Positions 38,181 through 47,471 of a stretch of 64,000 nt of DNA are shown here, piece by piece. Source of the stretch: Mucilaginibacter rubeus. GTDB lineage: Bacteria; Bacteroidota; Bacteroidia; Sphingobacteriales; Sphingobacteriaceae. How positions within the stretch are numbered: position 1 is the stretch's first letter; each line of letters starts with the position of its first letter. The DNA lies in the NCBI RefSeq assembly GCF_014643835.1, contig NZ_BMKD01000002.1:558001-622000 (forward strand). The letters are read 5' to 3'. The notes below the pieces were generated by a model. It worked only from the letters and a program-made list of their open reading frames with translations, made no database searches and was not told the origin of the DNA. The translations under genes and the position numbers were made by a program.

Positions 38181-39794
38181 ATGAATAATAAACCTGATAG
38201 TCACCGTCCTGCAAAAAATCGCAAAGTTGTAATTGTTGGTTCGATTGTTTTGGTCATAACCGTTTTGGTAGTTTATTCAATATGGCATTTCTCTGAAAAC
38301 AAACAGGATAATGCCGGTACAGATCTACGTACCGATTACCCCCTGGCAACCCTTCAAAGCATTGCCAGGGGAAAGATCTTATCTCAACAATACTGCCGCT
38401 CGTGCCATATGCTGCCCGACCCAGCCCTGCTTAACAGGTTTAAGTGGAAAAATGTATTTCCGCAAATGGGTTTACGTATGGGCATTAAAGCTTACAGAGG
38501 CGAATCATACGTTGGTACAATTAAGGGCGACGATTTGATTGTGCCCGACAAGCCCGCATTAAATGAGGAACAATGGCAGGATATTATCGATTATTACATG
38601 AACACCGCCCCTATTGCCTTACCTGCACAAAACAGGCCTATGGCTATTAAACGGGAGCTTCCCTTTTTTAACATCCAAAAACCACAGCAATCATTTGACG
38701 GCAAACAGGTGTTGGGCTGCTATGTAAGAATTGACAACAGCGTTAAGCCCGCCCGTGTTTTTATTGCCAACGGGCAAACAAAAAAGCTTTATCTTTTATC
38801 AGGTCAATTAAATATCATCGATTCGGTATCAACAACCGGCCCTGTGGTTGATATGCTTTTCGACCATGGCAATACCATGGTCTGCACCATAGGCAATGAA
38901 TTAGGTGCCAACAGTGATAAACTGGGGACTATAACCCCATTAACCATTTCCGCCGAAGGCAAAATGCAATTAGCATCTCAGCCTGTATTCAATAAGCTTG
39001 GTCGCCCGGTTCAAATACTGGCGGCCGATTTGAATAACGACAACAAAACCGACTATGTTATTTGTGAATTTGGGAGTATAACGGGCGGGCTTTGCTGGAT
39101 GGAAAATTTGGGTACCGGCACTTTTACCAAGCATGTAATAAGTAATTTACCCGGAGCCATAAAAGCATATATTGATTATAAGGATAAAAAATTATCCGGC
39201 CTGTACGTGCTTTTTGCACAGGGCGAAGAAGGGATTTTCCATTTCGAAAACAAAGGGAGCGGCAAATTTGATTCAAAGGAAATTTTAAGGTTCCCGCCGA
39301 TCTATGGGTCATCCTACTTTGAAATGGTTGACATGAACCATGACGGGTATAAAGACATAGTTTACACCTGCGGCGATAACGGGAATGCAACGCTGGTATT
39401 AAAACCATACCATGGTGTCTACATTTTTTTAAACGACGGAAAAGACGATTACAAACAGCGATATTTTTACCCTATAAACGGCTGCTATAAAGCTATCGCT
39501 AAAGATTTTGATGGTGACGGGAATATTGATCTTGCAACGATCAGTCTTTTTACCGATGCAAAGCAGCCTGAAGAAGGCTTTGTATATCTAAAAAACATCG
39601 GCAACTTAAACTTTGTCCCATATGCTTTCCCTGCCGATACAAAGTTTGAACGTGCGGTAACTCTTGATGCCGGTGATATAAACGGTGATGGAAAACCCGA
39701 CCTCCTTATCGGAAATGCTTTTTTTGATTTTGGCCCCTTCAGCTATAATATCAAAGAGCCGCTTTTCTACATTTTGAAAAACGCTTCGAAGTGA
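38181..39794 (+). CDS. Membrane-anchored cytochrome c / FG-GAP (VCBS) repeat protein
   Basis: A 537-residue protein with an N-terminal membrane anchor (VVIVGSIVLVITVLVVYSIW), a cytochrome-like domain with haem motif CRSCH (Cys72, Cys75, His76), then an FG-GAP/VCBS beta-propeller with Ca-binding-like loops (DLNNDNKTD, DMNHDGYKD, DFDGDGNID, DINGDGKPD). It may pass electrons from an oxidised sugar to the membrane chain, or bind glycan. It follows SusD on the same strand and completes the locus. The catalytic role is inferred only. Confidence 0.75.
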   Translation: MNNKPDSHRPAKNRKVVIVGSIVLVITVLVVYSIWHFSENKQDNAGTDLRTDYPLATLQSIARGKILSQQYCRSCHMLPDPALLNRFKWKNVFPQMGLRMGIKAYRGESYVGTIKGDDLIVPDKPALNEEQWQDIIDYYMNTAPIALPAQNRPMAIKRELPFFNIQKPQQSFDGKQVLGCYVRIDNSVKPARVFIANGQTKKLYLLSGQLNIIDSVSTTGPVVDMLFDHGNTMVCTIGNELGANSDKLGTITPLTISAEGKMQLASQPVFNKLGRPVQILAADLNNDNKTDYVICEFGSITGGLCWMENLGTGTFTKHVISNLPGAIKAYIDYKDKKLSGLYVLFAQGEEGIFHFENKGSGKFDSKEILRFPPIYGSSYFEMVDMNHDGYKDIVYTCGDNGNATLVLKPYHGVYIFLNDGKDDYKQRYFYPINGCYKAIAKDFDGDGNIDLATISLFTDAKQPEEGFVYLKNIGNLNFVPYAFPADTKFERAVTLDAGDINGDGKPDLLIGNAFFDFGPFSYNIKEPLFYILKNASK

Positions 39795-39842
39795 AAGCAA
39801 CAACTAATTTTCAATGCAAATGATCAGGATTATTTGAGGAAA

Positions 39843-40271
39843 CTATAGCTGTTTTTCAAACACCATATATACATCGTTATTACCCACATATATAAAGCCT
39901 AACCTTTTACAAATATTTACTGCTTTGATGTTGTCAGCATTCACCTCGGTGCGGCATTTTTCAAATCCCTTCATTGTTAAATCTTTTAATGCAAATTCAA
40001 CAAGCCTTCGGCCATAACCCATCCGTTTTGTAGAAGGATCAATGATCAGCATGGAGATAAACCCAACTTTATTCTCATAATCATTGGCATAATAAGCCAA
40101 AAAACCCTGTAAAGCATCCTGTGCCATAATAGTTATGATACATGCTTTTTCAATTAACTTATCAATATAACCATCCAAATCGCCTACTTCAAACAACCCG
40201 CTTTCATCGTTGATCATCAGGTTCATTAAATCATAAATTTTCGACTTTAGGTAAGTTCCCTGTTCAATCAT
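39843..40271 (-). CDS. GNAT-family N-acetyltransferase
   Basis: A 142-residue GNAT protein. The acetyl-CoA pyrophosphate loop is KRMGYGRRLVEFAL (Q/RxxGxG/A form), after strand VGFISMLIIDP, and the fold ends with NICKRLGFIYVGNNDVYMVFEK. The substrate is unknown. It is convergent with the cytochrome-VCBS gene (48 bases apart). The ATG at 40271 is the only suitable start. Confidence 0.85.
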   Translation of the reverse strand: MIEQGTYLKSKIYDLMNLMINDESGLFEVGDLDGYIDKLIEKACIITIMAQDALQGFLAYYANDYENKVGFISMLIIDPSTKRMGYGRRLVEFALKDLTMKGFEKCRTEVNADNIKAVNICKRLGFIYVGNNDVYMVFEKQL

Positions 40272-40493
40272 GATTGGTATAAAATTTATTTTACTTAATT
40301 AAAATCGGTTATATCAGCCAGGTTGGCGACAAGTAACAGAGCAGATTAATACATATTAACCCTTTATCGAAAATCAAATAATGCCGATATAAAAGTGACT
40401 GATATTTAGATTACAGAACCAATTTATAGGTATGTTTTTAAAGAAACAACAAGAGTAAAATAATGGTATTAAATTGTATATGACTGCACATAA

Positions 40494-40521
40494 GGTTTAC
40501 ACCATTTGTAAACCGTTTTTT
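40494..40521 (+). terminator. Plus-strand terminator without an upstream gene
   Basis: A perfect 7-bp stem GGTTTAC / GTAAACC with a 7-nt loop, followed by G and a run of seven T. No plus-strand coding gene precedes it, so it may end an untranslated RNA. Confidence 0.5.
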
Positions 40522-40743
40522 TAGAGTTTCCATCGATAGTGGATAAGCCACAACATATTGCCCCTTGTTAGCCAATTTGGTTTTGACTGCCTTAGTTATC
40601 AGGATCAAATAGTTAAGAATGTAAATGAAATTGGTGAAAAGGGGCAATCAAAATGGTATTTCAATAGCTTCCATTTGTGCAAATGTAAGCGTTTAATGGA
40701 TGTAAGTAAACAGTATCGGCTTTTATGACGGGACCTGTAGAAA

Positions 40744-40771
40744 CAAAAAAAGGACCGCAACTTGCGATCCT
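40744..40771 (-). terminator. Terminator of tRNA-Ser
   Basis: On the minus strand AGGATCGCAA pairs with TTGCGGTCCT (one T-G pair) and is followed by seven T, starting about 10 bases after the tRNA 3' end. Confidence 0.8.
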
Positions 40772-40780
40772 CTTGCGAAG

Positions 40781-40867
40781 CGGAGAGAGAGGGATTCGAA
40801 CCCTCGGTACCGTTTCCAGTACGACAGTTTAGCAAACTGTTCCTTTCGGCCTCTCAGGCATCTCTCC
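40781..40867 (-). tRNA. tRNA-Ser (GCU)
   Basis: An 87-nt class II tRNA on the minus strand. The acceptor stem is GGAGAGA/TCTCTCC with discriminator G; the anticodon arm ACAGT-TTGCTAA-ACTGT gives GCU; the long variable arm is TACTGGAAACGGTA; the T-arm contains GGTTCGAATCC. CCA is not encoded. All elements are visible in the sequence. Confidence 0.95.
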
Positions 40868-40951
40868 GTTTTGTTTTTTAAACTATATCCCTTTTTTCAG
40901 GGACTGCAAATATAGTAATTCAAGTATCCCCGCAAAAAAAAATTACATTTT

Positions 40952-43021
40952 TTAATAATCTATTCTAACATGATAAATACTCATCAGCATGCGCTTAAAA
41001 ATAGCCTTGATTGTTTCTATGTCTTTCAAAGTTATATTACTGTCTTTCAACTGGTTTTGATCAAGCTTGTATTTTACAATACGGTCTACCAGTACACTAA
41101 TGGATTCTTCATCGGGCTCTTTTAATGAGCGCGATGCGGCCTCAACTGAGTCGGCAAGCATTAAAACGGCACCTTCTTTGGTAAAAGGAATGGGGCCGGG
41201 ATAGCGAAAAATGTTCTCGTTAATGAATTTTTCCGGAAAATTTTTCAATGACGACTGGTAAAAATAATCCACGCGGGTATTACCATGATGGGTACGGATA
41301 AAATCAATCACCACCTCGGGCAGGTTGGACTTGCGTGCCATTTCAATACCCCTGCTCACGTGGCGGATAATGATCTGGGCACTTTCTTCATAAGGCAGTT
41401 TATCATGCGGGTTAAAGCCCGAACTTTGGTTTTCGATAAAAAACAAAGGGTTTTCCATTTTGCCAATATCATGATAAAGCGCCCCTGCCCTAACCAGTAA
41501 GGCGTTGCCGCCAACTGCATAAATAGCGTTTTCGGCCAGGTTAGCTACCTGCAGCGAATGCTGAAAGGTGCCCGGAGCGTTAAAAGCCAGTTCGCGCAGC
41601 AATGGCGCATTGGTATTGGTTAATTCGATGAGCGTAATTTCGGAAGTGATGGCAAAAACCTTCTCGAACAAATAAATAAGCGGGTAAGCCAGCAGGGTAA
41701 GCAGTACGCTAACTACAAAAGGCAAAAAGTCCATCCAGTCGATGTTCAGGAAATCACCCTCACGAATAAAGGTAATCCCCAAAAATGCCACGAAGTAGGT
41801 AAAAATGATGATCACTGCCGAGATCAGAAACTGTTCGCGGCGTACCAGGTTTTTAATACTGTAGATGGATACCATACCCGCCGTAATTTCATAATAAGCA
41901 AACTCAAAGCTGTTAGGCACAAAAAAACCGGCTATGAGCACCACCAGCAAATGGATATTAAGCGCCAAACGGGTATCAAACAATATCCGGATAATAATAG
42001 GTACTATACAATAAGGGATATAGTACAAATTAGTCGGGAACTGGAGTTTTATAGCCAGCGATAAAGTGGCCAGCATGGTAGTAATTACCAGTAATATCAA
42101 ACTTACCAACCTGTTATCGGCGTAAATATCCTTACGAAAAAGATACAGGAAAATCATGAGCAGCGAGATAGCTATAGCCACCAGGAAAAATTGCCCCAAG
42201 AGGACTAAGTTTCTGTTACCGTTAACACGGGCGTTATCCTCAAACGCTTTTTTAAATGATTCCAGTTTTTGATAAACATCATCATTAACTACCGAGCCTT
42301 TGTAAACTATCACCTCTCCTTTTTGCACCATTCCGCGTGTTACCGAAAGACCATCTACAACTTCCTTCTCCAGTCTTGAAGTAAGGTTATTATCATAGGC
42401 AAGATTATTTTGGAGGCGGTTGCTGATCAGATCGAGCAGGAAGGCTTTATCTAAATCAGTATGCCTGCTCAATACCTTATCACAATAAGCCTGCGCTTTT
42501 TCTTTGGTAAACAGCTCACTGGTGTTTTTATCAGTGGCCACATTCTTATCCAGGATTCGTATAGGGTAATTCTCTGAACTTTGCTGGTATTTGGCATTAG
42601 GCTTAAAAACCCCTGTCTGGTAAATTTCGGTCAATAAATCGGTACCGACAGCAATGTACTTTGGCTTAAGTTTATCATTGATACCGGCATTGTGCCATTT
42701 AATTTCCAGGTCGGCTTTAAAACCTTCAATCTGCTGGCTTTGCATCCCTGCGTCCAGCTGGTAAATTGGCGTTATGCTTTCCAGCGCCGATTTTTGATCG
42801 GCCATGATTTCCTGCGGTGTTTTTAGTATTGCGAAATTATAGGGCGATACCAGGTCTTTCTGGTTCCAGATCCTCCCCTTTTCGTGCTCGTAGCTAAATT
42901 TTGCCTGTTTCGGTAAAAAGTAAACAATAAGCACGATACTAATCAGCATCATCAAAAACTTAACATTACGGGCGTATTTGCGCAGTAAAGCCTTTTGGCG
43001 CGAAGTGGATAGTTTTGCCAT
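40952..43021 (-). CDS. pgpH: 7TM-HD phosphohydrolase, c-di-AMP phosphodiesterase PgpH type
   Basis: A 689-residue inner-membrane protein: an N-terminal membrane helix, an extracytoplasmic 7TMR-HDED domain (about 55-275), seven transmembrane helices (about 285-475) and a cytoplasmic HDIG domain. The metal motif is LYHDIGK with later HVSRG and THHG. The architecture is that of YqfF/PgpH, which degrades cyclic di-AMP. It stands alone upstream (in transcription order) of nothing but tRNA-Ser, and is divergent from the SPFH gene. Confidence 0.88.
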   Translation of the reverse strand: MAKLSTSRQKALLRKYARNVKFLMMLISIVLIVYFLPKQAKFSYEHEKGRIWNQKDLVSPYNFAILKTPQEIMADQKSALESITPIYQLDAGMQSQQIEGFKADLEIKWHNAGINDKLKPKYIAVGTDLLTEIYQTGVFKPNAKYQQSSENYPIRILDKNVATDKNTSELFTKEKAQAYCDKVLSRHTDLDKAFLLDLISNRLQNNLAYDNNLTSRLEKEVVDGLSVTRGMVQKGEVIVYKGSVVNDDVYQKLESFKKAFEDNARVNGNRNLVLLGQFFLVAIAISLLMIFLYLFRKDIYADNRLVSLILLVITTMLATLSLAIKLQFPTNLYYIPYCIVPIIIRILFDTRLALNIHLLVVLIAGFFVPNSFEFAYYEITAGMVSIYSIKNLVRREQFLISAVIIIFTYFVAFLGITFIREGDFLNIDWMDFLPFVVSVLLTLLAYPLIYLFEKVFAITSEITLIELTNTNAPLLRELAFNAPGTFQHSLQVANLAENAIYAVGGNALLVRAGALYHDIGKMENPLFFIENQSSGFNPHDKLPYEESAQIIIRHVSRGIEMARKSNLPEVVIDFIRTHHGNTRVDYFYQSSLKNFPEKFINENIFRYPGPIPFTKEGAVLMLADSVEAASRSLKEPDEESISVLVDRIVKYKLDQNQLKDSNITLKDIETIKAIFKRMLMSIYHVRIDY

Positions 43022-43135
43022 TTAAATGATTAACCTGCCAAAAATAATATAAGTTTCTGTTATATGCAGTTTTTCTTGCTTTTGTAAAAATAAATTTGAT
43101 ATCTTTATGATATCATTTTAAAATCAAACTAAATC

Positions 43136-43993
43136 ATGAATCCTGAAAAAACCATCAACCCGCCATCGGGTTTTGCTGTGCTTATTGTATTCCTTGCATT
43201 ACTGGTAATAGCTGCCCTTTGCTTTTGGGCGGGTGAAGAACCTATTGGCGCTATGTTAGCTATCATCGGCTTCGTTTTTCTGCTCCCGGGACTTGTTGTC
43301 GTTAATCCTAACGAATCAAAAGTGCTTACCCTTTTCGGCAAGTACCTGGGTACTGTAAAAAAAGATGGCTTTTTTTGGGTGAACCCTTTCACCGTAAAAA
43401 GAAAAGTATCATTAAGAGCCTTTAACCTTAACGGCCAACAACTGAAAGTAAACGATAGCATTGGTAACCCTATTGAAATTGCCGCTGTTATTGTATGGCA
43501 GATAAAAGATACCGCCGCTGCCGTGTTTGCAGTTGAAAATTACATTCAATATGTAAATATCCAGAGCGAAGCCGCGGTAAGGCACTTGGCCAACTCATTT
43601 CCTTATGATAACCTGGAGGATGAAACCGCAGCCATCACCCTGCGCGGTGGCGCCGAACAGGTAAGCTCAATGTTGGAGAAGGAATTGAACGAAAGGCTCG
43701 ACCGCGCCGGCATTGAGGTATTAGAAGCCCGCATCTCCCATTTGGCCTACGCGCCTGAAATTGCACATTCCATGCTGCAGGTACAGCAGGCATCGGCCAT
43801 CATAGCAGCCCGTAAGCTGATAGTTGAAGGTGCCGTTGGCATGGTTGAAATGGCACTGAACAAGCTATCCGAAAAAAACATAGTTGAACTTGACGAGGAA
43901 CGCAAGGCAGCCATGGTAAGCAATCTGCTGGTTGTACTTTGCGGTGATAAAGCTGTTAACCCTGTTGTTAATACCGGTACTTTATACCATTAA
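43136..43993 (+). CDS. SPFH/band-7 membrane protein
   Basis: A 285-residue protein with two N-terminal transmembrane helices (about 12-32 and 38-56) and then a band-7 domain ([46 protein letters not shown]) and a helical tail ([15 protein letters not shown]). SPFH proteins assemble large membrane cages that organise lipids and proteases. It is the first of three tightly packed genes; a protein of unknown function starts 4 bases later and a ribbon-helix-helix protein follows, a set that appears to travel together in Bacteroidota. Confidence 0.88.
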   Translation: MNPEKTINPPSGFAVLIVFLALLVIAALCFWAGEEPIGAMLAIIGFVFLLPGLVVVNPNESKVLTLFGKYLGTVKKDGFFWVNPFTVKRKVSLRAFNLNGQQLKVNDSIGNPIEIAAVIVWQIKDTAAAVFAVENYIQYVNIQSEAAVRHLANSFPYDNLEDETAAITLRGGAEQVSSMLEKELNERLDRAGIEVLEARISHLAYAPEIAHSMLQVQQASAIIAARKLIVEGAVGMVEMALNKLSEKNIVELDEERKAAMVSNLLVVLCGDKAVNPVVNTGTLYH

Positions 43994-43997
43994 TACC

Positions 43998-44525
43998 ATG
44001 GATCAATTCAGAAGCTTTGATCAGCTCCGCGTATCGGAATTACCAGTACTGAGGCATGGTTTTTGGCGACCATGGTACGAACTTACCGACGGGCAGTTTA
44101 GCTATGGTAAGCTCACCTATACGGGAGCTTTAAAACGCGCTTGCTTACTGGAAACAGCGAATGGAAACTGGATAGTAAAACGCAAGAACTGGTTAGGCCG
44201 AAAACTTGCTATTGAGCAGTCCGATGGCATGGAAACAGGTTTGGTGACACCAGACATCTGGAACCGTAAGATAACGCTCAATTTAAACAATGGGCTCATG
44301 GCTACTTTTTATAACAAAAAGATCCTTTCACGCACCTGTACCTTGGTAAACGAGCAATTGGGCGATATCCTGAATGTAGAAACCAAAATATGGAGCCGGA
44401 AAAAGCCATTTATTGTAAAAATGAACCTCGATATGATCAAAAAAGTACCAGAACTGCCGCTATTGGCGTTACTGGGCATAAATTTAGTTTTGTTAAAACA
44501 GGCCCAGGCAGCGGCCGCAAGTTGA
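43998..44525 (+). CDS. Unknown protein in the SPFH cluster
   Basis: A 175-residue protein with no signal peptide. A beta-rich middle reads like repeated short strands (GQFSYGKLTYTG, NGNWIVKRKNWLGRKLAIEQ, GLMATFYNKKILSRT), resembling a phospholipid-scramblase-like or LURP-type barrel, but this is not secure. The end is hydrophobic (LPLLALLGINLVLLKQAQAAAA), a possible membrane tail. The ATG at 43998 was chosen over an upstream frame start inside the SPFH gene. It is packed 4 bases after SPFH and 1 base before the next gene. Confidence 0.65.
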   Translation: MDQFRSFDQLRVSELPVLRHGFWRPWYELTDGQFSYGKLTYTGALKRACLLETANGNWIVKRKNWLGRKLAIEQSDGMETGLVTPDIWNRKITLNLNNGLMATFYNKKILSRTCTLVNEQLGDILNVETKIWSRKKPFIVKMNLDMIKKVPELPLLALLGINLVLLKQAQAAAAS

Positions 44526-44526
44526 T

Positions 44527-44703
44527 ATGGCCGAAAAAAAAGCATTTGTATTACGCATTAACCCCGACATGCTGAAGGAGATTGAGAGCTGGGCTGCCGA
44601 AGAATTCAGAAGCACCAACGGCCAGATCGAATACCTCATGCAACAAGCCCTGCACGCCAGGAAAAAAGGAAGTTCGAAGAAGAAAAAGGAAGATAGTGAT
44701 TAG
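44527..44703 (+). CDS. Arc-type ribbon-helix-helix protein
   Basis: A 58-residue protein. The N-terminal strand KKAFVLRINPDMLKEIESWA and second helix FRSTNGQIEYLMQQALHAR give the ribbon-helix-helix pattern of Arc/MetJ-like DNA-binding proteins, followed by a lysine-rich tail. The RxNP-to-RSTNGQIE layout is the same as in Arc-like antitoxins. It starts one base after the preceding stop, so it is the third gene of the SPFH unit and may regulate it. Confidence 0.8.
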   Translation: MAEKKAFVLRINPDMLKEIESWAAEEFRSTNGQIEYLMQQALHARKKGSSKKKKEDSD

Positions 44704-44705
44704 TG

Positions 44706-44843
44706 GCAGTAGCAGTAGGTAGCAACTGTTTGCCGTTTATAGTTTGCAGTTAGTATAATTATTGTCCTATTACAAAAGCCCTAATTTTACATAATCAAAA
44801 AACTGCAAACTAAACTATCAACTGATTTAAAACCTGCTACTGC
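44706..44843. repeat. Inverted short-repeat element 3' of the SPFH unit
   Basis: GCAGTAGCAG (44706-44715) and TAGTTTGCAGTT (44740-44751) recur as reverse complements at 44834-44843 and 44801-44812. The left arm runs in 7-base units (TTTGCCG, TTTATAG, TTTGCAG). It begins 3 bases after the stop codon of the ribbon-helix-helix gene. Confidence 0.65.
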
Positions 44844-44936
44844 AACTAAAAAACTGCAACTAATTTTATTATGCATGCATAGTATTTTCTTTCATCCAAA
44901 TCACTAAATTTGCCCACCAATTTTAATGAGGGACAC

Positions 44937-46115
44937 ATGAAAGAAGTTGTAATAGTAGCGGCTACACGCACACCTATAGGTAGTTTTGGAGGCAGCCTGG
45001 CTGCTATCGGCGCCACACAGTTAGGCGCGGCAGTCATCAAATCGGCAGTTGAAAAAGCGGGCTTACGGCCCGATCAGGTTCAGGAAATTTATATGGGCAA
45101 TGTAATGTCGGCCAATGTTGGGCAGGCGCCGGCAACACAGGCAGCTATTTTTGCCGGGCTCCCCTATCTGCCCGCAACAACGGTTAATAAAGTTTGTGCA
45201 TCGGGTATGAAAGCCATTATGTTAGCCGCCCAAAGCATAGCCATAGGGCAAAACGACATTGTTGTTGCCGGCGGCATGGAAAGTATGAGCAACGTACCCT
45301 ATTACCTGGATAAGGCCCGCAACGGTTACCGTTTAGGTAACGGGCAAATCATTGACGGTTTGGTAAAAGACGGTCTTTGGGATGTTTACAACGACTATCA
45401 TATGGGCTCAGCAGCCGAACTTTGCGCTACCGACTGCAACATCAGCCGGGAGGAACAGGATGCATATGCCATCCTATCATACCAGCGTGCCCAAAAAGCA
45501 CAGGCAGACGGAAAATTTAAAGATGAAATAACTCCTGTTGGCCTTAAAGACAAAAAAGGCGATATCACGATGTTCGCCGAAGATGAGGAACCTCAAACAG
45601 TTAAGTTTGACAAGATCCCATCATTAAAACCCGTATTTAAAAAAGACGGCACGGTTACGGCCGCCAACGCGTCGACCCTGAATGATGGCGCAGCAGCTGT
45701 AGTGCTTATGAGCCGCGAAAAAGCAGATGAACTTGGCATAAAGCCGCTTGCTAAAATAGTATCTTATGCCGATGCCCAGCAGGCACCCGAATGGTTTACC
45801 ACTGCGCCCTCAAAAGCTATTCCGCTGGCACTGCACAGGGCGGGCCTGCAAAATTCCGATATCGACTTCTTTGAGATCAATGAAGCCTTCTCTGTAGTAT
45901 CAATAGCCAACAACCAGCTTTTGAACCTCGACCCGGAAAAAGTAAACGTTAACGGTGGTGCTGTTTCATTGGGCCACCCTCTCGGCGCTTCGGGTGCGCG
46001 AATCATTGTTACCCTTTTACACGTATTAAAGCAAAATAACGGTAAATATGGCGCTGCAGGTATCTGTAACGGAGGCGGCGGTGCCAGTGCAATGGTTATC
46101 GAAAATTTACGTTAG
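44937..46115 (+). CDS. Acetyl-CoA C-acyltransferase (thiolase)
   Basis: A 392-residue thiolase II-type enzyme joining or splitting acyl-CoA and acetyl-CoA (acetoacetyl-CoA thiolase/beta-oxidation). The nucleophile is Cys87 ([11 protein letters not shown]), with [23 protein letters not shown] and the second catalytic Cys in [12 protein letters not shown]. The ATG at 44937 follows an AGGG-like stretch and matches the family start; an upstream in-frame ATG at 44910 is less likely. Monocistronic by spacing. Biosynthetic versus degradative role is not resolved. Confidence 0.93.
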   Translation: MKEVVIVAATRTPIGSFGGSLAAIGATQLGAAVIKSAVEKAGLRPDQVQEIYMGNVMSANVGQAPATQAAIFAGLPYLPATTVNKVCASGMKAIMLAAQSIAIGQNDIVVAGGMESMSNVPYYLDKARNGYRLGNGQIIDGLVKDGLWDVYNDYHMGSAAELCATDCNISREEQDAYAILSYQRAQKAQADGKFKDEITPVGLKDKKGDITMFAEDEEPQTVKFDKIPSLKPVFKKDGTVTAANASTLNDGAAAVVLMSREKADELGIKPLAKIVSYADAQQAPEWFTTAPSKAIPLALHRAGLQNSDIDFFEINEAFSVVSIANNQLLNLDPEKVNVNGGAVSLGHPLGASGARIIVTLLHVLKQNNGKYGAAGICNGGGGASAMVIENLR

Positions 46116-46426
46116 TATTTTATAAATAACGTCATTATAAGCAAAATATATTTTTAGTGATGTTGCGTGTGGGCGCGTTAGGGATTGCAGTGAAAAGCCC
46201 ACAGCGCGGGTTGCGGTTGCGAGCAGGAAAAGCGAGGACTTGTAACGGAAAGCCCGGGCCGCAGGCAACGCCCATATTTATAAAATAGATTATAAAATAC
46301 AATACTAACCAACAGCTTACAATTACATCATTATAAGAAACGAAACAATCTTATTCTATATAAAGAAACTTGCAAAGCCATCTCGCAAAGACATAAAAAA
46401 TAAGCTCAACTAATTAAATTAAAATA
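46116..46426. other. Intergenic region with a GC-rich repeat
   Basis: No gene is seen in these 311 bases. The GC-rich block at 46170-46274 contrasts with the AT-rich flanks; the remainder is AT-rich promoter-like sequence for the gene at 46427. Confidence 0.6.
46170..46274. repeat. GC-rich intergenic repeat candidate (REP-like)
   Basis: A 105-base block bounded by TGGGCG and CGCCCA (inverted ends). It contains two related segments, TTGCAGTGAAAAGCCC and TGTAACGGAAAGCCCG, about 60 bases apart, each followed by a GC-rich run. Its base composition differs sharply from the flanks. It resembles dispersed intergenic repeats of Bacteroidota, but copies elsewhere cannot be checked here. Confidence 0.5.
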
Positions 46427-47350
46427 GTGACAAAAAAAACCCTTCTTACTATCCTCTCCATACTGCTTTGCATGCAAACTTTTGCGCAATACTATGACGA
46501 AGGTACAAGGCTCAAAAAACTTAACGAATACCAGGATAGTCTCACTCGCCTTGGCAAAAAGATTGTAAATGATGAGAATGACATGGAGCGTAAAAACGCT
46601 AATTACCAGTTTATTAAAACACTGGTACAGGCGTTAAAAATCAATAACTCCTTCCTGTTCCCCTTTGATTCTGTTAAGAGCATCAGCATTGTTAACTCAC
46701 CCGATAACCGTTTTCGCATCCTGAGCTGGCATGTTACAAACCTCGATGGCAGTTATCGCTTTTATGGAACTGTTCAAATAAATACCGGCGGCCCGCTCAA
46801 AATGTACCCACTCGAAGATTATTCGCCTTTATTGAAGAACCCAGAGGATTCGGTAACCGATAGCCATAAATGGTATGGTGCCCAATACTATAAGATAATG
46901 TCGGTGTACGGCCCCAAACCATATTATGTATTATTAGGGTGGAAAGGTAATACCGTTAAATCCACAAAAAAAGTGATCGATGCAATTTCATTTAACAATG
47001 GTGTGCCGCAGTTTGGCATGCCCGTGTTTAACGGCAATGGCAAAACCCGCAGCCGTGTTATATTTGAGTACGCCCGGCAGGTATCGATGCTATTGAGATT
47101 TGTGCCAGAGAAAAATATTATTGTTTTTGACCATCTTTCGGCGCCAGATGGCCGGAGTAAAGACAAACCTGAAACCTTTGGCCCCGATTTGAGTTACGAT
47201 GGCTACCAATTAAAAGATGGCCGCTGGACTTATATAGAAAACCTTGACATGCGCAACATTGCCGACGGCAATTCGGCCACCGATAACGAATATATTGATC
47301 CCAAAAAGCAAGCCGCAAAAGACCGCGCCCTTTTACCGGTAAAACATTAA
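46427..47350 (+). CDS. Secreted protein of unknown function
   Basis: A 307-residue exported protein with a GTG start (MTKKTLLTILSILLCMQTFAQ signal peptide). No catalytic motif was found. The mature part has alternating strand and loop segments with aromatic residues (NRFRILSWHVTNLDGSYRFYGTVQI, YYVLLGWKGN, YIENLDMRNI), giving a beta-rich fold. The GTG was chosen because no in-frame ATG precedes the signal peptide. It stands alone between the thiolase and the POT transporter. Confidence 0.7.
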   Translation: MTKKTLLTILSILLCMQTFAQYYDEGTRLKKLNEYQDSLTRLGKKIVNDENDMERKNANYQFIKTLVQALKINNSFLFPFDSVKSISIVNSPDNRFRILSWHVTNLDGSYRFYGTVQINTGGPLKMYPLEDYSPLLKNPEDSVTDSHKWYGAQYYKIMSVYGPKPYYVLLGWKGNTVKSTKKVIDAISFNNGVPQFGMPVFNGNGKTRSRVIFEYARQVSMLLRFVPEKNIIVFDHLSAPDGRSKDKPETFGPDLSYDGYQLKDGRWTYIENLDMRNIADGNSATDNEYIDPKKQAAKDRALLPVKH

Positions 47351-47471
47351 GAAATTAAACAACAGCAATAGCCCCAAAATCAACACTTTTATTGTTTAAA
47401 TTGTAACACTTTCGGTATTAAATTTCGGATTGGAAGATTTATATTACCTTTAGCAAATTTTAAGTTAACTG

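Larger units (their letters stand above)
40272..40780. other. Long gap between GNAT gene and tRNA-Ser
   Basis: No convincing gene lies in these 509 bases; the only open frame (minus strand, near 40438-40647) has no family features and no good start. The gap holds a plus-strand terminator-like hairpin at 40494-40521, the tRNA terminator at 40744-40771, and otherwise AT-rich sequence. Confidence 0.5.

Noticed and set aside
40438-40647. Minus-strand 69-residue open frame
   Set aside because: No family features or conserved pattern; it overlaps the plus-strand terminator and looks like chance.
40272-40867. Integrated element at tRNA-Ser
   Set aside because: No integrase, no duplicated tRNA 3' end, and the flanking genes are ordinary; the tRNA has its own intact terminator.
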